Numbered from the stretch's first letter, positions 16,804 to 25,536 are shown. The stretch: DNA of 64,000 nt from Haloferax marisrubri (GCF_001469875.2 NZ_LOPW02000018.1:474045-538044); one strand, 5' to 3'. Numbers and translations are program-made. Notes: generated by a model not told the origin, from the letters alone.

Positions 16804-18378
16804 ATGGCTGTCAAACGCATCTCTCCGGTCGGGTGGGTGCTCGTCGCGGCGTTACTCGTCGTCGCGGGCGGCGTCTCACCGGTCGTCGCCGCGGACGGCG
16901 TCGAGGTGCGTGCGGTCGACCACAGCGGCGCGGGCGTCGTCGCAACCGAGAACGGCCGGACGTACGTCGCCTCGTGGCAACCCTCGACGGTTTCGGTGAC
17001 TGTCGCGGCGGACAGCGGCGACTACGAGGTCTGCCTGCAGACCGGCCTCGACGACGGGTCGACGATGCAGTTGGGGTGCGAACCGCTCGAAAGCGCGGGG
17101 GCGAACGCGACCGGCGAACAGCGCGTCGACTTCGCGTTCACCGCGTGGCCGGTGAACGCGACCGGCGACCGGACCCTGACCGCCGTCGTCAGACCCGGAG
17201 GCGGCGGCGAACCGGTCGCGCAGGCGAGCCACGGCGTCACGGTGCTCGCGCCCGCCGGCGACGCCGACGGCGACAACCTCGGCAACCGGGACGAACTCGA
17301 CCGCGGCACGGACGTGCTCGTCGCCGACACCGACACCGACGGCGTGCCCGACGGCGAGGAGGTGAACCGCTACGAGACCGACCCGACGAACACGGACACC
17401 GACGGCGACGACCTCAGCGACGGCGTCGAAATCAACGAACAGGGGAGCAACCCGACCGAGATAGACACGGACGGCGACGGCCTGGAAGACGGCGCGGAGG
17501 TGACGACCCACGGCACGGACCCGACGACCGCCGACACCGACGGCGACGGCCTCGACGACGGCGCGGAAGTCAACGACTACGAGACCAACCCGACAGCCAC
17601 CGACACGGACGGCGACGGCCTCGAAGACGGGCCGGAGGTCAACGTCCACGAGACGAATCCCACCGCGGCCGACACGGACGGCGACGGCCTCGAAGACGGG
17701 CCCGAAGTCAACCGATACGAGACGAACCCGACCGAGGCGGACACGGACGGCGACGGCCTCGACGACGGGCGCGAAGTCAACGTCATCGGAACCGACCCGA
17801 ACCGCGGCGACACCGACGGCGACGGGCGCGGGGACGGCGCGGAGGTCGAGGCGGGGTCCGACCCGAGCGCCGCACCGGGGTCGGTCGTCGGGTCGCTGGA
17901 ACTCGACGGCGACGGCTGGTTGCTCGTGCTCGCGGTCGCGGCCGTCGCGGTCGCCCTGCTCGTCGTCGGCGTGCGAGTCCGGGGGAGCGACGCGAGGGCG
18001 CGACTGTCGGACGTCCGCTCTCGCGCGACCGACCGCGGCGACGAGACCGTCGCCAACGGGGCGTCGGCGGACGCGGTCCAGACCGGCGGGAGCGGCGGCG
18101 CGGCGCGCCCGGAGTCGGCCGCCGACGGCTACCCCGACGCCGAGGAGCTCCTCGACGACGAGACGCGCGTCCTCAGACTCCTCGACGGCAACGGCGGCCA
18201 ACTCCGGCAGTCGAAGGTCGTCGAGGGCACCGGGTGGTCGAAGTCGAAGGTGAGCCGCGTCCTCTCGCGGATGGCCGAGGAGGGAACCGTCACGAAGATA
18301 AATCTCGGCCGGGAGAACCTCATCGCCCGCCCGGAGAACGTGCCCGAACACGCCCGGTCGCCGTTCGACGAGTCCTGA
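16804..18378 (+). CDS. transmembrane one-component regulator: exported TSP3-type calcium repeats, one TM, cytosolic winged HTH
   Basis: 524 residues. A Sec signal peptide (about 1-29, ending VVAADG) is followed by a beta-rich domain (about 30-155). Then come eight to nine 22-residue repeats (about 157-355) with the core DTDGDGLxDGxEVN and a TNPT end, the thrombospondin type 3/calcium-loop pattern. One membrane segment (about 370-392) leads to a charged linker and a cytosolic winged HTH (about 445-515, LRQSKVVEGTGWSKSKVSRVLS). This order puts putative Ca2+-binding repeats outside and a DNA-binding domain inside the same chain. Haloarchaeal membrane-bound HTH proteins of the DUF7343 kind are known; the long TSP3 array is the unusual part. 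The target genes are unknown. Confidence 0.88.
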   Translation: MAVKRISPVGWVLVAALLVVAGGVSPVVAADGVEVRAVDHSGAGVVATENGRTYVASWQPSTVSVTVAADSGDYEVCLQTGLDDGSTMQLGCEPLESAGANATGEQRVDFAFTAWPVNATGDRTLTAVVRPGGGGEPVAQASHGVTVLAPAGDADGDNLGNRDELDRGTDVLVADTDTDGVPDGEEVNRYETDPTNTDTDGDDLSDGVEINEQGSNPTEIDTDGDGLEDGAEVTTHGTDPTTADTDGDGLDDGAEVNDYETNPTATDTDGDGLEDGPEVNVHETNPTAADTDGDGLEDGPEVNRYETNPTEADTDGDGLDDGREVNVIGTDPNRGDTDGDGRGDGAEVEAGSDPSAAPGSVVGSLELDGDGWLLVLAVAAVAVALLVVGVRVRGSDARARLSDVRSRATDRGDETVANGASADAVQTGGSGGAARPESAADGYPDAEELLDDETRVLRLLDGNGGQLRQSKVVEGTGWSKSKVSRVLSRMAEEGTVTKINLGRENLIARPENVPEHARSPFDES

Positions 18379-18436
18379 ACGGGTCGCGTCGCGAGCGGTA
18401 CGGCCCGCGAGTTGGCAGCCCGAGTCGCGCGACGAA

Positions 18437-18452
18437 GTTGGAACATACCAAC
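18437..18452. promoter_or_regulatory. palindromic site 1, GTTGGAACATACCAAC
   Basis: This 16-bp near-perfect palindrome ends 35 bases before the ATG of the Bat-type regulator at 18488. A weak TATA-like GGCTATAGG follows at 18457-18465. The same element precedes three other genes in the next 8 kb (19307, 24330, 26055). The position just upstream of the TATA region fits an activator or a blocking repressor. Confidence 0.7.
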
Positions 18453-18487
18453 CAAGGCTATAGGCCTCGGGGGACTAGGTGAGACCC

Positions 18488-19261
18488 ATGCGCGAATTCG
18501 TCTTCACCGTCGAGTACGAGCGGGGTGCCGACGAGGTGATGGACCTCTTCATCGAGAACCCGGACTTACACTCCAAGACCATGGCGATACACGCCACGAG
18601 CGAGTCGATGTGGCGACTCGACCGTCTCACCGGTCCGACGGAGGCGCTCGAAGCGTTCGACGAGGTCATCGAGCAGGCCACCCGGTGTAACGGCGTCCTC
18701 GGGATGTGCGGCGCGCCGGTCGTCGAGTGGGACTACGAGGTGCTCTCGGAGACGCCCAACGGGCGCATCGTCTACTCCTGTCGCGAGGAGGGCGACGGGA
18801 TTCAGTCGATTCCCCACGTCGCCGCGAAGCACATCGGCGACGGCCTCCTGATGCAGGCCGAGCGCCGGGGCGCGCAAAACCAGTGGCGACTGCTCATCTC
18901 CGACGACGACACGGTGAGCGAGATTTACGAGGAGGTCAAAGACAGCCTCAGCGACGGCCTCTCGCTGAGCGTCCAGCGCATCAGCGAACCCGAGTGCTGG
19001 CTCGAAGAGGGCGTCTCCGCCGACGGCCTCCCGCCGGAACAGCAGGCCGCGCTCGAAGCCGCCGTCGAGTTCGGCTACTACGAGACGCCGCGTCAGCACA
19101 CCGTCCAAGAGATTTCTGAGGAACTCGACATCCCGAACTCGACGCTCCAGTACCGCCTGACTCGCGCTGAGGCGTGGTTGGCCCGGCAGTTCGTCACCGG
19201 CACGCTCGGCACCGAAGTCGAAGAGCGCGTCGACCCCGAAAAGCTCGAAGCGAGCGCGTGA
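18488..19261 (+). CDS. Bat-type HTH transcriptional regulator
   Basis: 257 residues from ATG at 18488 (a GTG at 18479 is an alternative). The N-terminal part (about 1-160) is a small sensor-like domain of the kind paired with HTH_10 in haloarchaea, with cysteines in ATRCNGVLGMCGAP, IVYSC and SEPECW that could sense metal or thiol oxidants. The C-terminal Bat HTH (about 178-240) reads LPPEQQAALEAAVEFGYYE...LDIPNSTLQYRL. A palindrome 35 bases upstream is shared with three other genes nearby, so this protein is the natural candidate to bind it and regulate itself. That link is inference; the family assignment is secure. Confidence 0.88.
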   Translation: MREFVFTVEYERGADEVMDLFIENPDLHSKTMAIHATSESMWRLDRLTGPTEALEAFDEVIEQATRCNGVLGMCGAPVVEWDYEVLSETPNGRIVYSCREEGDGIQSIPHVAAKHIGDGLLMQAERRGAQNQWRLLISDDDTVSEIYEEVKDSLSDGLSLSVQRISEPECWLEEGVSADGLPPEQQAALEAAVEFGYYETPRQHTVQEISEELDIPNSTLQYRLTRAEAWLARQFVTGTLGTEVEERVDPEKLEASA

Positions 19262-19306
19262 CCGACGAGTCGGGTCGAACGCCCCGCGAGACACGCTCAC
19301 AAAAGA

Positions 19307-19322
19307 GTTGGAATATTCCAAC
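19307..19322. promoter_or_regulatory. palindromic site 2, GTTGGAATATTCCAAC (perfect)
   Basis: A perfect 16-bp palindrome ending 36 bases before the GTG start of the aSUI1 paralogue at 19359. CTGATACG follows about 8 bases later as a weak TATA-like element. Confidence 0.75.
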
Positions 19323-19358
19323 CACATCCTGATACGCTGCGGACGCGTACTCGAATAC

Positions 19359-19664
19359 GTGGGAAAGGACACTTTCAGCGACATCACCGGCCTGCCGGAC
19401 GACCTCGGAATCGGCGACGACCTCGCGCGCGCGGACCAGCGCGCGTCGATTCGCGTCGATACCCGACGGTACGGCAAGCCCGTGACGGTGGTCGACGGCC
19501 TCGACCTTCCGGCGGACGAACTGGACGCCCTCGCATCGACGCTGAAGCGACGGCTCGCGGTCGGCGGGACCGTGACCGACGACGGACGCATCGAGCTACA
19601 GGGCGAACACGGCGAGCGCCTCGAAGCCGCGCTCCGCGACGAGGGCTTCGGCGTCGAGACCTGA
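19359..19664 (+). CDS. cysteine-free aSUI1 (eIF1-like) translation initiation factor paralogue
   Basis: 101 residues from GTG at 19359. The SUI1 fold is clear: IRVDTRRYGKPVTVVDGLD, then LASTLKRRLAVGGTV and IELQGEHGERLEAALRDEGF. Archaeal aSUI1 proteins normally begin with a zinc knuckle of the type CxxCGLPxxLCxC; here the aligned segment is DITGLPDDLGIGDD, with all four cysteines replaced. The usual Cys in FACGGTV is Val, so the protein has no Cys. Alternative starts further upstream (19308, 19347) fall in or next to the palindromic operator. aSUI1 promotes start-codon selection on the small ribosomal subunit. This form should work without zinc and resist thiol oxidation. Function under stress is inference. 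Confidence 0.85.
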   Translation: MGKDTFSDITGLPDDLGIGDDLARADQRASIRVDTRRYGKPVTVVDGLDLPADELDALASTLKRRLAVGGTVTDDGRIELQGEHGERLEAALRDEGFGVET

Positions 19665-19857
19665 CTGTTCGACCGGGAGCGCCGCCAGCGCGACCGCCTG
19701 CGTGATCACGTTTTCTACCGAGAGCAGCGGGAGTGCGACCCGCCGAAGGGAGACCACTCTGATGACAGACATGTAAACCAAGGAACTTATGTGGGGCTGG
19801 TCAGTCCGACTAGCCAATGATGGCAACGAAACAACATTATTGCGTGAGGAGAAACAG

Positions 19858-21042
19858 ATGAGTCCGCGGGAACCGAACGACGGCGTCGGCTCGGTTCTCT
19901 CGTGGCTCTTCGTCGCGGTCGTCGTGCTCTCCGCGGTCACCGTCCCGCTGGCGACGGGGCCGGCGAAAGCGGCCGAGGCGCACATCGGAATCTCCGACGT
20001 GACAGTCGCGCCGGCGGAACCGACGCCCGGCGAACAGACCGACCTCGAAGTGACGATTCGGAACGGCGAGAACAGTCCGAGCGTCGTCGACGTCACCGAC
20101 GTCTACGTCCGCCGACAGGGAAGCCCCACCGACATCACGCGCATCGAGGACGTGGGGACGATAACCATCGGGTCGAGCATCACCATCCCGGTCGCCGTCT
20201 CGTTCGACGACCCCGGGTCGAAAAACCTCCGCGTCGTGCTGGTCGGCAGACAAAACGACGGCTCGCACGTCCGAGTTCGGTACCCGGTGACCGTCGACGT
20301 GAAGGAGGTCTCCCGCCCGCAGATAGAGCTCTCGACGGAGGAGGCGGTGCCCGGTGCCACCCGGTCGGTCAACGTCACCGTCTCGAACGGGCTCACCGAG
20401 GGAATCCGGCAACTGCGGGTCGTCTCGTCCTCGCCGGAGGTGAACTTCAGCGTCACGGAGCGCGTGCTGCCGCGACTGGAGGCGGGGAACTCGACGACGT
20501 TCACCTTCCCCGCGCGGGTCGACGAGGCCGGGTCGTACCCGGTGAACGTCACGCTCCAGTACTCGAACCGCGGCGAGCAACACGAACTCACCCGCACGTA
20601 CCGACCCGCGTTCAGTTCGCCGACGAACCCCGGACAGGTCATCCTGACCGACGTGCAGGCGACGCAGGCCGGCGGCACGCTCGAAATCTCGGCGACCGCC
20701 GGAAACGTCGGGTCTGACGCCGTCGAGGGCGTCGTCGTCTCCGTCGCGGACTCGTCGAGCGTCGACCGGAGCAACTACTTCATCGGGAGCATCGACGGGA
20801 GCGACTTCTCGTCGTTCACCCTCCGAACCCCCGCACAGGGCAACGTCTCTTCGGTTCCCGTCGAGGTTCGGTACAGCGTCGGCGGCGTTGAGAAGTCGGT
20901 CACTACGTCGGTCAGCGTCGACCGTCAGATGATGCGTCGCCCCGTGCCGGACTCGGGGTCGGGCGGGTTCCCGCTTCTCCCGGTGGGCGGTGCCGCCGCG
21001 CTCCTCCTCGTGGGTGCGGTCGTCTATCGCTGGCGGAGCTGA
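19858..21042 (+). CDS. exported CARDB/NEW3-like multi-domain protein of an ABC export set
   Basis: 394 residues from ATG at 19858, chosen because GAGGAGA lies about 6 bases upstream as a Shine-Dalgarno; an in-frame ATG at 19789 is the alternative. A signal peptide (about 10-40) is followed by three Ig-like domains (about 41-140, 150-255 and 260-365) of the CARDB/NEW3 type, with many N-glycosylation sequons, and a C-terminal membrane anchor (about 372-390) ending YRWRS. It is 6 bases before the ATPase gene. By position it replaces the MacA-type periplasmic adaptor of MacAB systems. The substrate is unknown. Confidence 0.8.
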   Translation: MSPREPNDGVGSVLSWLFVAVVVLSAVTVPLATGPAKAAEAHIGISDVTVAPAEPTPGEQTDLEVTIRNGENSPSVVDVTDVYVRRQGSPTDITRIEDVGTITIGSSITIPVAVSFDDPGSKNLRVVLVGRQNDGSHVRVRYPVTVDVKEVSRPQIELSTEEAVPGATRSVNVTVSNGLTEGIRQLRVVSSSPEVNFSVTERVLPRLEAGNSTTFTFPARVDEAGSYPVNVTLQYSNRGEQHELTRTYRPAFSSPTNPGQVILTDVQATQAGGTLEISATAGNVGSDAVEGVVVSVADSSSVDRSNYFIGSIDGSDFSSFTLRTPAQGNVSSVPVEVRYSVGGVEKSVTTSVSVDRQMMRRPVPDSGSGGFPLLPVGGAAALLLVGAVVYRWRS

Positions 21043-21048
21043 CGACAG

Positions 21049-21843
21049 ATGACACGGGACACCTCCGACTCCGAGGGGGCGGAGCCGACGGAGACCGACC
21101 GCGAGGACCAACCGAGTGACGCGGCAAGCGCCACCACCGGCGTGATACTCCGCGGCGAAGACGTGACCAAGGAGTATCAGACGGGGACCCAGACCGTCCG
21201 GGCGCTGAAAGGTATCGACTTCGGCATCGCGCCGTCCGACTTCGTCGCCATCGTCGGCCCCTCGGGGAGCGGGAAATCCACGCTCCTCAATCTGCTTGGC
21301 TTACTCGACGTGCCGACCGACGGCGCGGTCAGCCTTCGGGGACAGGACGTGTCGACGTTCTCCGACGCGGACCGAACCCGAAATCGGAAGCGCGCCATCG
21401 GCTTCGTGTTCCAGAGTTTCTACCTGATTCCGACGCTGACGGCGCTGGAGAACGTCGAGATGCCGCGGATGCTCGATAAGACCCCGGTGAAGACGCGCGA
21501 GCGGGCGAAAACGCTGCTTCAGCGAGTCGGTCTCGGCGACCGGCTCGACCACTACCCCGACGAGCTGTCGGGGGGGCAGAAACAGCGCGTCGCCATCGCG
21601 CGGTCGCTCATCAACGACCCCGCGCTCTTGTTGGCCGACGAACCGACGGGGAACCTCGACCGCGACACCGGCGACGAAATCCTCGCCCTGTTCGACGAAC
21701 TCCGAGCCGAGGAGGACGTGGCCATCGTCACGGTCACCCACGACGCCTACGTCGCCGAGGAGGCCGACCGCGTGGTGAACCTCGTCGACGGCGTCATCGA
21801 GGACACGGGTGAGACGGCCGCTGACGGAGGGCACGGAGCGTGA
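21049..21843 (+). CDS. ABC transporter ATP-binding protein, MacB/LolD type
   Basis: 264 residues with all motifs: Walker [13 protein letters not shown]-loop [18 protein letters not shown], signature [15 protein letters not shown], Walker [14 protein letters not shown] and switch VTHD. The pattern [15 protein letters not shown] and the TGNLDxxTG end are specific to the MacB/LolD/FtsE subfamily, which energises mechanotransmission-type permeases rather than classical import. The acidic N-terminal 28 residues are an extension. It sits between the exported protein and two FtsX-like permeases. Confidence 0.93.
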   Translation: MTRDTSDSEGAEPTETDREDQPSDAASATTGVILRGEDVTKEYQTGTQTVRALKGIDFGIAPSDFVAIVGPSGSGKSTLLNLLGLLDVPTDGAVSLRGQDVSTFSDADRTRNRKRAIGFVFQSFYLIPTLTALENVEMPRMLDKTPVKTRERAKTLLQRVGLGDRLDHYPDELSGGQKQRVAIARSLINDPALLLADEPTGNLDRDTGDEILALFDELRAEEDVAIVTVTHDAYVAEEADRVVNLVDGVIEDTGETAADGGHGA

Positions 21844-21892
21844 GCGTCGCGGAATCCCGACCGCGCGCCGTTCTCGTTCGAGGTGCGTCCCC

Positions 21893-23089
21893 GTGAGTTG
21901 GCTCCGCCGGGTGACCGCTCGGTTCCCGACGGTCGTGCTGGCTCGCCGAAATCTGTCACGCGCCACCGCGCGGACCACGCTGGCCGTCGTCGCCATCGTC
22001 ATCGGCGTCGTCGCCATCGGAACCATCGGTGCGGGCGGCGAGGCGTTCAAGCAGGACCAGATGGAGGCGTACGAGGGATTCGGGGGGACCGCCACCGTCA
22101 GCCCCGTCTACCACATGAACGACGACGGGGACATCGTCGGCGGCATCTCGGACCAAGACGTCAGTCGGATGCGACAGGTGACATCGGGAGCGACGGTTCA
22201 CCCCGTCATCCAGCGCTGGGACACCGTCGTCCGTACGTCGTCGGGAGAGACCTCCCCCTCGGCCCAGGTGAAGGGACTGGCTTCCCTTGGGACGTTCTAC
22301 GAGGCGCAATCGGGGTCGATACCCGATAGCTGGCGACAGCAGGTCGTCGTCGGCTCCCGATTCGCCGACAACAACGACGTGGAGACGGGCGACCAGCTGA
22401 CGGTGACGATAAACGGGAGCTTCGAGCGGACGTTCCGCGTCGCGGCGGTGCTCGAACCGCAGGGGTTCGCCGACCAGCTACAGGCCGACCGCTCCGTGTT
22501 CCTCCCGTTCGACCGACTCAGCCAGCTCGAAGACTCCGACTCGGAGTACGGTTCGGTCATCGTCAGGGTCGACCCGCAGACGGGGTCGATAAGCGAGGCG
22601 GCCGAGAGCCTCGAAACGGAGTTCAACACCCGACGGCGGACCATCTCCGTCTCAGAGGTCCAAGAACAGCGGGAGCGCTTCAGTCAGACGTTCGAACTGA
22701 TAAACCAGTTCCTCATCGGCGTCGGCTCGATTTCGCTCCTCGTCGCCGCGGTCACCATCGCGAACACCATGTTGATGACGGCGATAGAGCGCGAGCGCGA
22801 AATCGGCGTCATGCGGGCGGTCGGCTATCCAAAGCGGGCGGTCGTGAGCCTGCTTCTCGCCGAGGCGACCATCCTCGGCCTCGTCGGTGCCGCAACCGGT
22901 GTCCCGCTCGCGCTCGGCATCGGCATGGTGCTCAACCAGTTCCTCGTCGGGGACCCGCTGGCGTTCACGGCCGCGGGGCTTCGATACGTCGGTCTCGGGG
23001 CGCTGTTCGGCGTCCTCACGTCGCTGTTCGCCGGCGTGTACCCCGCGTGGAAATCCGCGAACAAGCGGCCCGTGGAGGCGTTAGAATGA
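21893..23089 (+). CDS. ABC transporter permease, MacB/FtsX-like (first copy)
   Basis: 398 residues from GTG at 21893; the frame opens at 21809 but the extra residues are arginine-rich. One membrane segment (about 25-45), a large exterior MacB_PCD domain (about 50-260), then three membrane segments (about 275-300, 325-350 and 362-382). The opening LARRNLSRATARTTLAVVAI and closing GVYPAWKSANKRPVEALE are the family hallmarks. It is about one third identical by eye to the next gene, so they arose by tandem duplication and probably form a heterodimer. Confidence 0.92.
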   Translation: MSWLRRVTARFPTVVLARRNLSRATARTTLAVVAIVIGVVAIGTIGAGGEAFKQDQMEAYEGFGGTATVSPVYHMNDDGDIVGGISDQDVSRMRQVTSGATVHPVIQRWDTVVRTSSGETSPSAQVKGLASLGTFYEAQSGSIPDSWRQQVVVGSRFADNNDVETGDQLTVTINGSFERTFRVAAVLEPQGFADQLQADRSVFLPFDRLSQLEDSDSEYGSVIVRVDPQTGSISEAAESLETEFNTRRRTISVSEVQEQRERFSQTFELINQFLIGVGSISLLVAAVTIANTMLMTAIEREREIGVMRAVGYPKRAVVSLLLAEATILGLVGAATGVPLALGIGMVLNQFLVGDPLAFTAAGLRYVGLGALFGVLTSLFAGVYPAWKSANKRPVEALE

Positions 23090-23111
23090 CGCGAACGTGG
23101 GGCGAGGGACG

Positions 23112-24284
23112 ATGAGCCTGCGCCATCGAATCGCCGGGCGGTTCCCGCGGCTCGTCATCGCCCGGCGGAACATCTCGCGGGCGAAGGTCCGGTCGATACT
23201 CGCGGCGGCCTCGATACTCATCGGCGTCGTCGCAATCGGCGCAATCGGCGCGGGCGGCGCGGCGTTCAAGCAGAGCCAACTGCAGAGCATTCAGGCCCAA
23301 GGCGCGACGAGCGTCTACGTCTCGCCGGGGACCGACATGGAAGCGTCGCACTTCGACAGAGAAGACGTCAAAGCGATAGACGAGACGGTCGGGGCAGCCA
23401 CAATCGTAGCGACGGAACCGGGAAGCATGGAGCTGATAACGAGCGACGGCACCCGCGAGGGGGTGTCGGTCACCTACATCGACGACCCCCGGCAGTTACA
23501 CGAGGTAGAACGGGGCGGAATTCCCGACAACTGGCGACAGAGCGTCGTCGTCTCCCACGAGTTCGCGGCTGACCGCGGCGTCGAACTCGGCGAGCGCCTC
23601 AAACTCGTCTCCGAGACGGAGACGGAGACCGGAACCGTCGAGACAGAACACACCTACCGCGTCGTCGCCGTGCTGGCCGAGAGTCAGTCGTTCGGAGGGG
23701 GCGGACTGTTCCTCCCCATCGAGGAGACCGGAGAGCGACAGTACAGCCGTGTCGAGGTGATGACGGAGTCGACCGACAGGGCCGAAGCCGTCGCCGAGGC
23801 GCTCCGCGACCGCTTCAACGACCGGAAAGACAGGCTGTTGGTGTTCGAACTCACCTCGCTCGTCCGCCTGCTCAAGACGCTCGTGAACGGAATCAACGCG
23901 TTCCTCGCGGGCCTCGGCTCTATCTCGCTTCTCGTCGCCGGCGTCTCGATTGCGAACACGATGCTGATGGCCGTCATCAAGCGCCGCGAAGAGATCGGCG
24001 TCCTGCGGGCGGTCGGCTACGGCAAAGCCGACATCGTTCGGATTCTCCTCGTCGAGGCGGTGCTCCTCGGCGCGCTCGGCTCGGCGGTCGGTCTCGCCAT
24101 CGCCGTCGCCGTGGCGATGGTGGCGAACGCGCTGTTCCTCGGTGACCCCTTCGCCTTCACGCAGTCGGCGCTCCTGTACTTGGCCGGGGCGGTCGCGTTC
24201 GGTATCCTGACCAGCCTGCTCGCCGGCGCGTACCCCGCGTGGCGGGCGGCGAACGAGCGGCCTATCGACGCGCTCCGAGGCTGA
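23112..24284 (+). CDS. ABC transporter permease, MacB/FtsX-like (second copy)
   Basis: 390 residues from ATG at 23112, after GGGCGAGGGACG. The layout is the same as the preceding permease: IARRNISRAKVRSILAAASI at the start, exterior domain, then three membrane segments and AYPAWRAANERPIDALRG at the end. It starts 22 bases after the first copy. The exterior domains have diverged much more than the membrane segments, which suggests different partners or a division of labour in a heterodimer. The substrate is unknown; lipids, lipoproteins or toxic hydrophobics are usual for the family. Confidence 0.92.
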   Translation: MSLRHRIAGRFPRLVIARRNISRAKVRSILAAASILIGVVAIGAIGAGGAAFKQSQLQSIQAQGATSVYVSPGTDMEASHFDREDVKAIDETVGAATIVATEPGSMELITSDGTREGVSVTYIDDPRQLHEVERGGIPDNWRQSVVVSHEFAADRGVELGERLKLVSETETETGTVETEHTYRVVAVLAESQSFGGGGLFLPIEETGERQYSRVEVMTESTDRAEAVAEALRDRFNDRKDRLLVFELTSLVRLLKTLVNGINAFLAGLGSISLLVAGVSIANTMLMAVIKRREEIGVLRAVGYGKADIVRILLVEAVLLGALGSAVGLAIAVAVAMVANALFLGDPFAFTQSALLYLAGAVAFGILTSLLAGAYPAWRAANERPIDALRG

Positions 24285-24328
24285 GCGGGCGGAATCGCTC
24301 TCCGGCCGTCACCCCTCGAATCGAAGGT

Positions 24329-24346
24329 GTTTGGCATATTCCAAAC
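24329..24346. promoter_or_regulatory. palindromic site 3, GTTTGGCATATTCCAAAC
   Basis: An 18-bp palindrome with one mismatched pair in the centre, ending 40 bases before the ATG of the TFB paralogue at 24387. The aligned 16-mer is TTTGGCATATTCCAAA. CCATTACCC at 24353-24361 is a weak TATA-like element downstream. Confidence 0.7.
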
Positions 24347-24386
24347 GAGGGACCATTACCCTCTGTACGGAACACGTAGGTACTCA

Positions 24387-25415
24387 ATGGACACGAAACA
24401 CGTCGACTGGCATTCGATGCGGGACGAGTCGGCACCGACGGCGGAGCCCGAGGTCCGGCAGTCCGGCGACGAGCGCGACGAAGGCGAGGCCGAGGCGTCC
24501 GACGCGGCGGTCGCGGAGCGGACCGACCTCGTCTACGACGAGCAACACGGCGAGTGGGTCGACCCCGAGACGGGCGAAATCCTCCGCGAGGACGAAATCG
24601 ACCGCGGCCCGGAGTGGCGCGCGTTCGACGCCGCGGAGCGCGACCAGAAGTCCCGCGTCGGGTCGCCGACGACGACGATGATGCACGACAAGGGGCTGTC
24701 GACCAACATCGGTTGGCAGAACAAGGACGCCTACGGCAACTCCCTGTCGTCGGGACAGCGCCAGAAGATGCAACGGCTCCGCACGTGGAACGAGCGGTTC
24801 CGCACCCGCGACTCAAAGGAGCGTAATCTCAAGCAGGCGCTCGGCGAGGTCGAGCGGATGGGCTCGGCGCTCGGGCTTCCGGACACCGTCCGCGAGACCG
24901 CCTCGGTCATCTACCGCCGCGCGCTCAACGACGACCTGCTCCCGGGTCGCTCCATCGAGGGCGTCGCCACGGCCGCGATCTACGCCGCGGCCCGGCAGGC
25001 CGGCGTTCCGCGCTCGCTCGACGAGGTGCGGCGCGTCTCACGCGTCGACAAGATGGAACTCACCCGGACGTACCGCTACGTCTCCCGCGAGCTGGGACTC
25101 GACATGAAGCCGGCCGACCCCGCGCAGTACCTCCCGCGGTTCGTCTCCGAACTCGACGTGAGCGACGACGTGGAGCGCCGCGCTCGGTCGCTTCTCGACA
25201 ACGCGAAGCGGCAGGGCATCCACAGCGGCAAGAGCCCGGTCGGCCTCGCGGCGGCGGCCATCTACGCCGGCGCGCTCCTCGCCGACGAGGAACTGACGCA
25301 GTCCGAGGTGAGCGAGGTGACCGACATCAGCGAAGTGACCATCAGGAACCGCTACCGCGAACTCCTCGAAGCGACGCAGAAGTCGGGCGAGAGAGCCGTC
25401 GGCACGACCGCCTAA
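24387..25415 (+). CDS. TFB (TFIIB-like) paralogue lacking the zinc ribbon cysteines
   Basis: 342 residues from ATG at 24387. The B-reader/linker (EIDRGPEWRAFDAAERDQKS, then PTTTMMHDKGLSTNIGWQNKD) and both cyclin folds (ETASVIYRRALNDDLLPGRS and SGKSPVGLAAAAIYAGALL) are intact, as is the closing HTH (TQSEVSEVTDISEVTIRNRY). The N-terminal ribbon, normally CPxCG...VCxDCG, here reads VAERTDLVYDEQHGEWVDPETG: the fold-framing residues LV, HGE and G remain but all four ligand cysteines are gone. There is no Cys in the whole protein. TFB recruits RNA polymerase through this ribbon, so it must fold without zinc or dock differently. It shares the upstream palindrome with the Cys-free aSUI1. Confidence 0.9.
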   Translation: MDTKHVDWHSMRDESAPTAEPEVRQSGDERDEGEAEASDAAVAERTDLVYDEQHGEWVDPETGEILREDEIDRGPEWRAFDAAERDQKSRVGSPTTTMMHDKGLSTNIGWQNKDAYGNSLSSGQRQKMQRLRTWNERFRTRDSKERNLKQALGEVERMGSALGLPDTVRETASVIYRRALNDDLLPGRSIEGVATAAIYAAARQAGVPRSLDEVRRVSRVDKMELTRTYRYVSRELGLDMKPADPAQYLPRFVSELDVSDDVERRARSLLDNAKRQGIHSGKSPVGLAAAAIYAGALLADEELTQSEVSEVTDISEVTIRNRYRELLEATQKSGERAVGTTA

Positions 25416-25429
25416 CGCGAAGTTCCGGG

Positions 25430-25450
25430 CGCAAAACGCAGTTTTTCTCT
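25430..25450 (+). terminator. T-rich terminator after the TFB paralogue
   Basis: GCGCAAAACGCAGTTTTTCTC ends in a run of Ts 26-31 bases after the TFB stop codon. Archaeal terminators are mostly T-runs, so this is a likely transcript end in the convergent intergenic gap (25416-25572). Confidence 0.5.
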
Positions 25451-25496
25451 TCGGTCCGGTTCGTTTTCACCGAGTGCGTTCGGACTGTCCAGTCCA

Positions 25497-25536
25497 TTCA
25501 GTCCGTTCGGTCCGCGGTCCGTTCGGACCGTTCGGT
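25497..25536. repeat. clustered CCGTTCGG repeats with a perfect hairpin
   Basis: CGTTCGG-type octamers recur four times. CGGTCCG and CGGACCG form a perfect 7-bp stem with a TT loop at 25515-25530. They lie between the convergent TFB and membrane-protein genes, so a transcription end or barrier is plausible. Confidence 0.4.
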
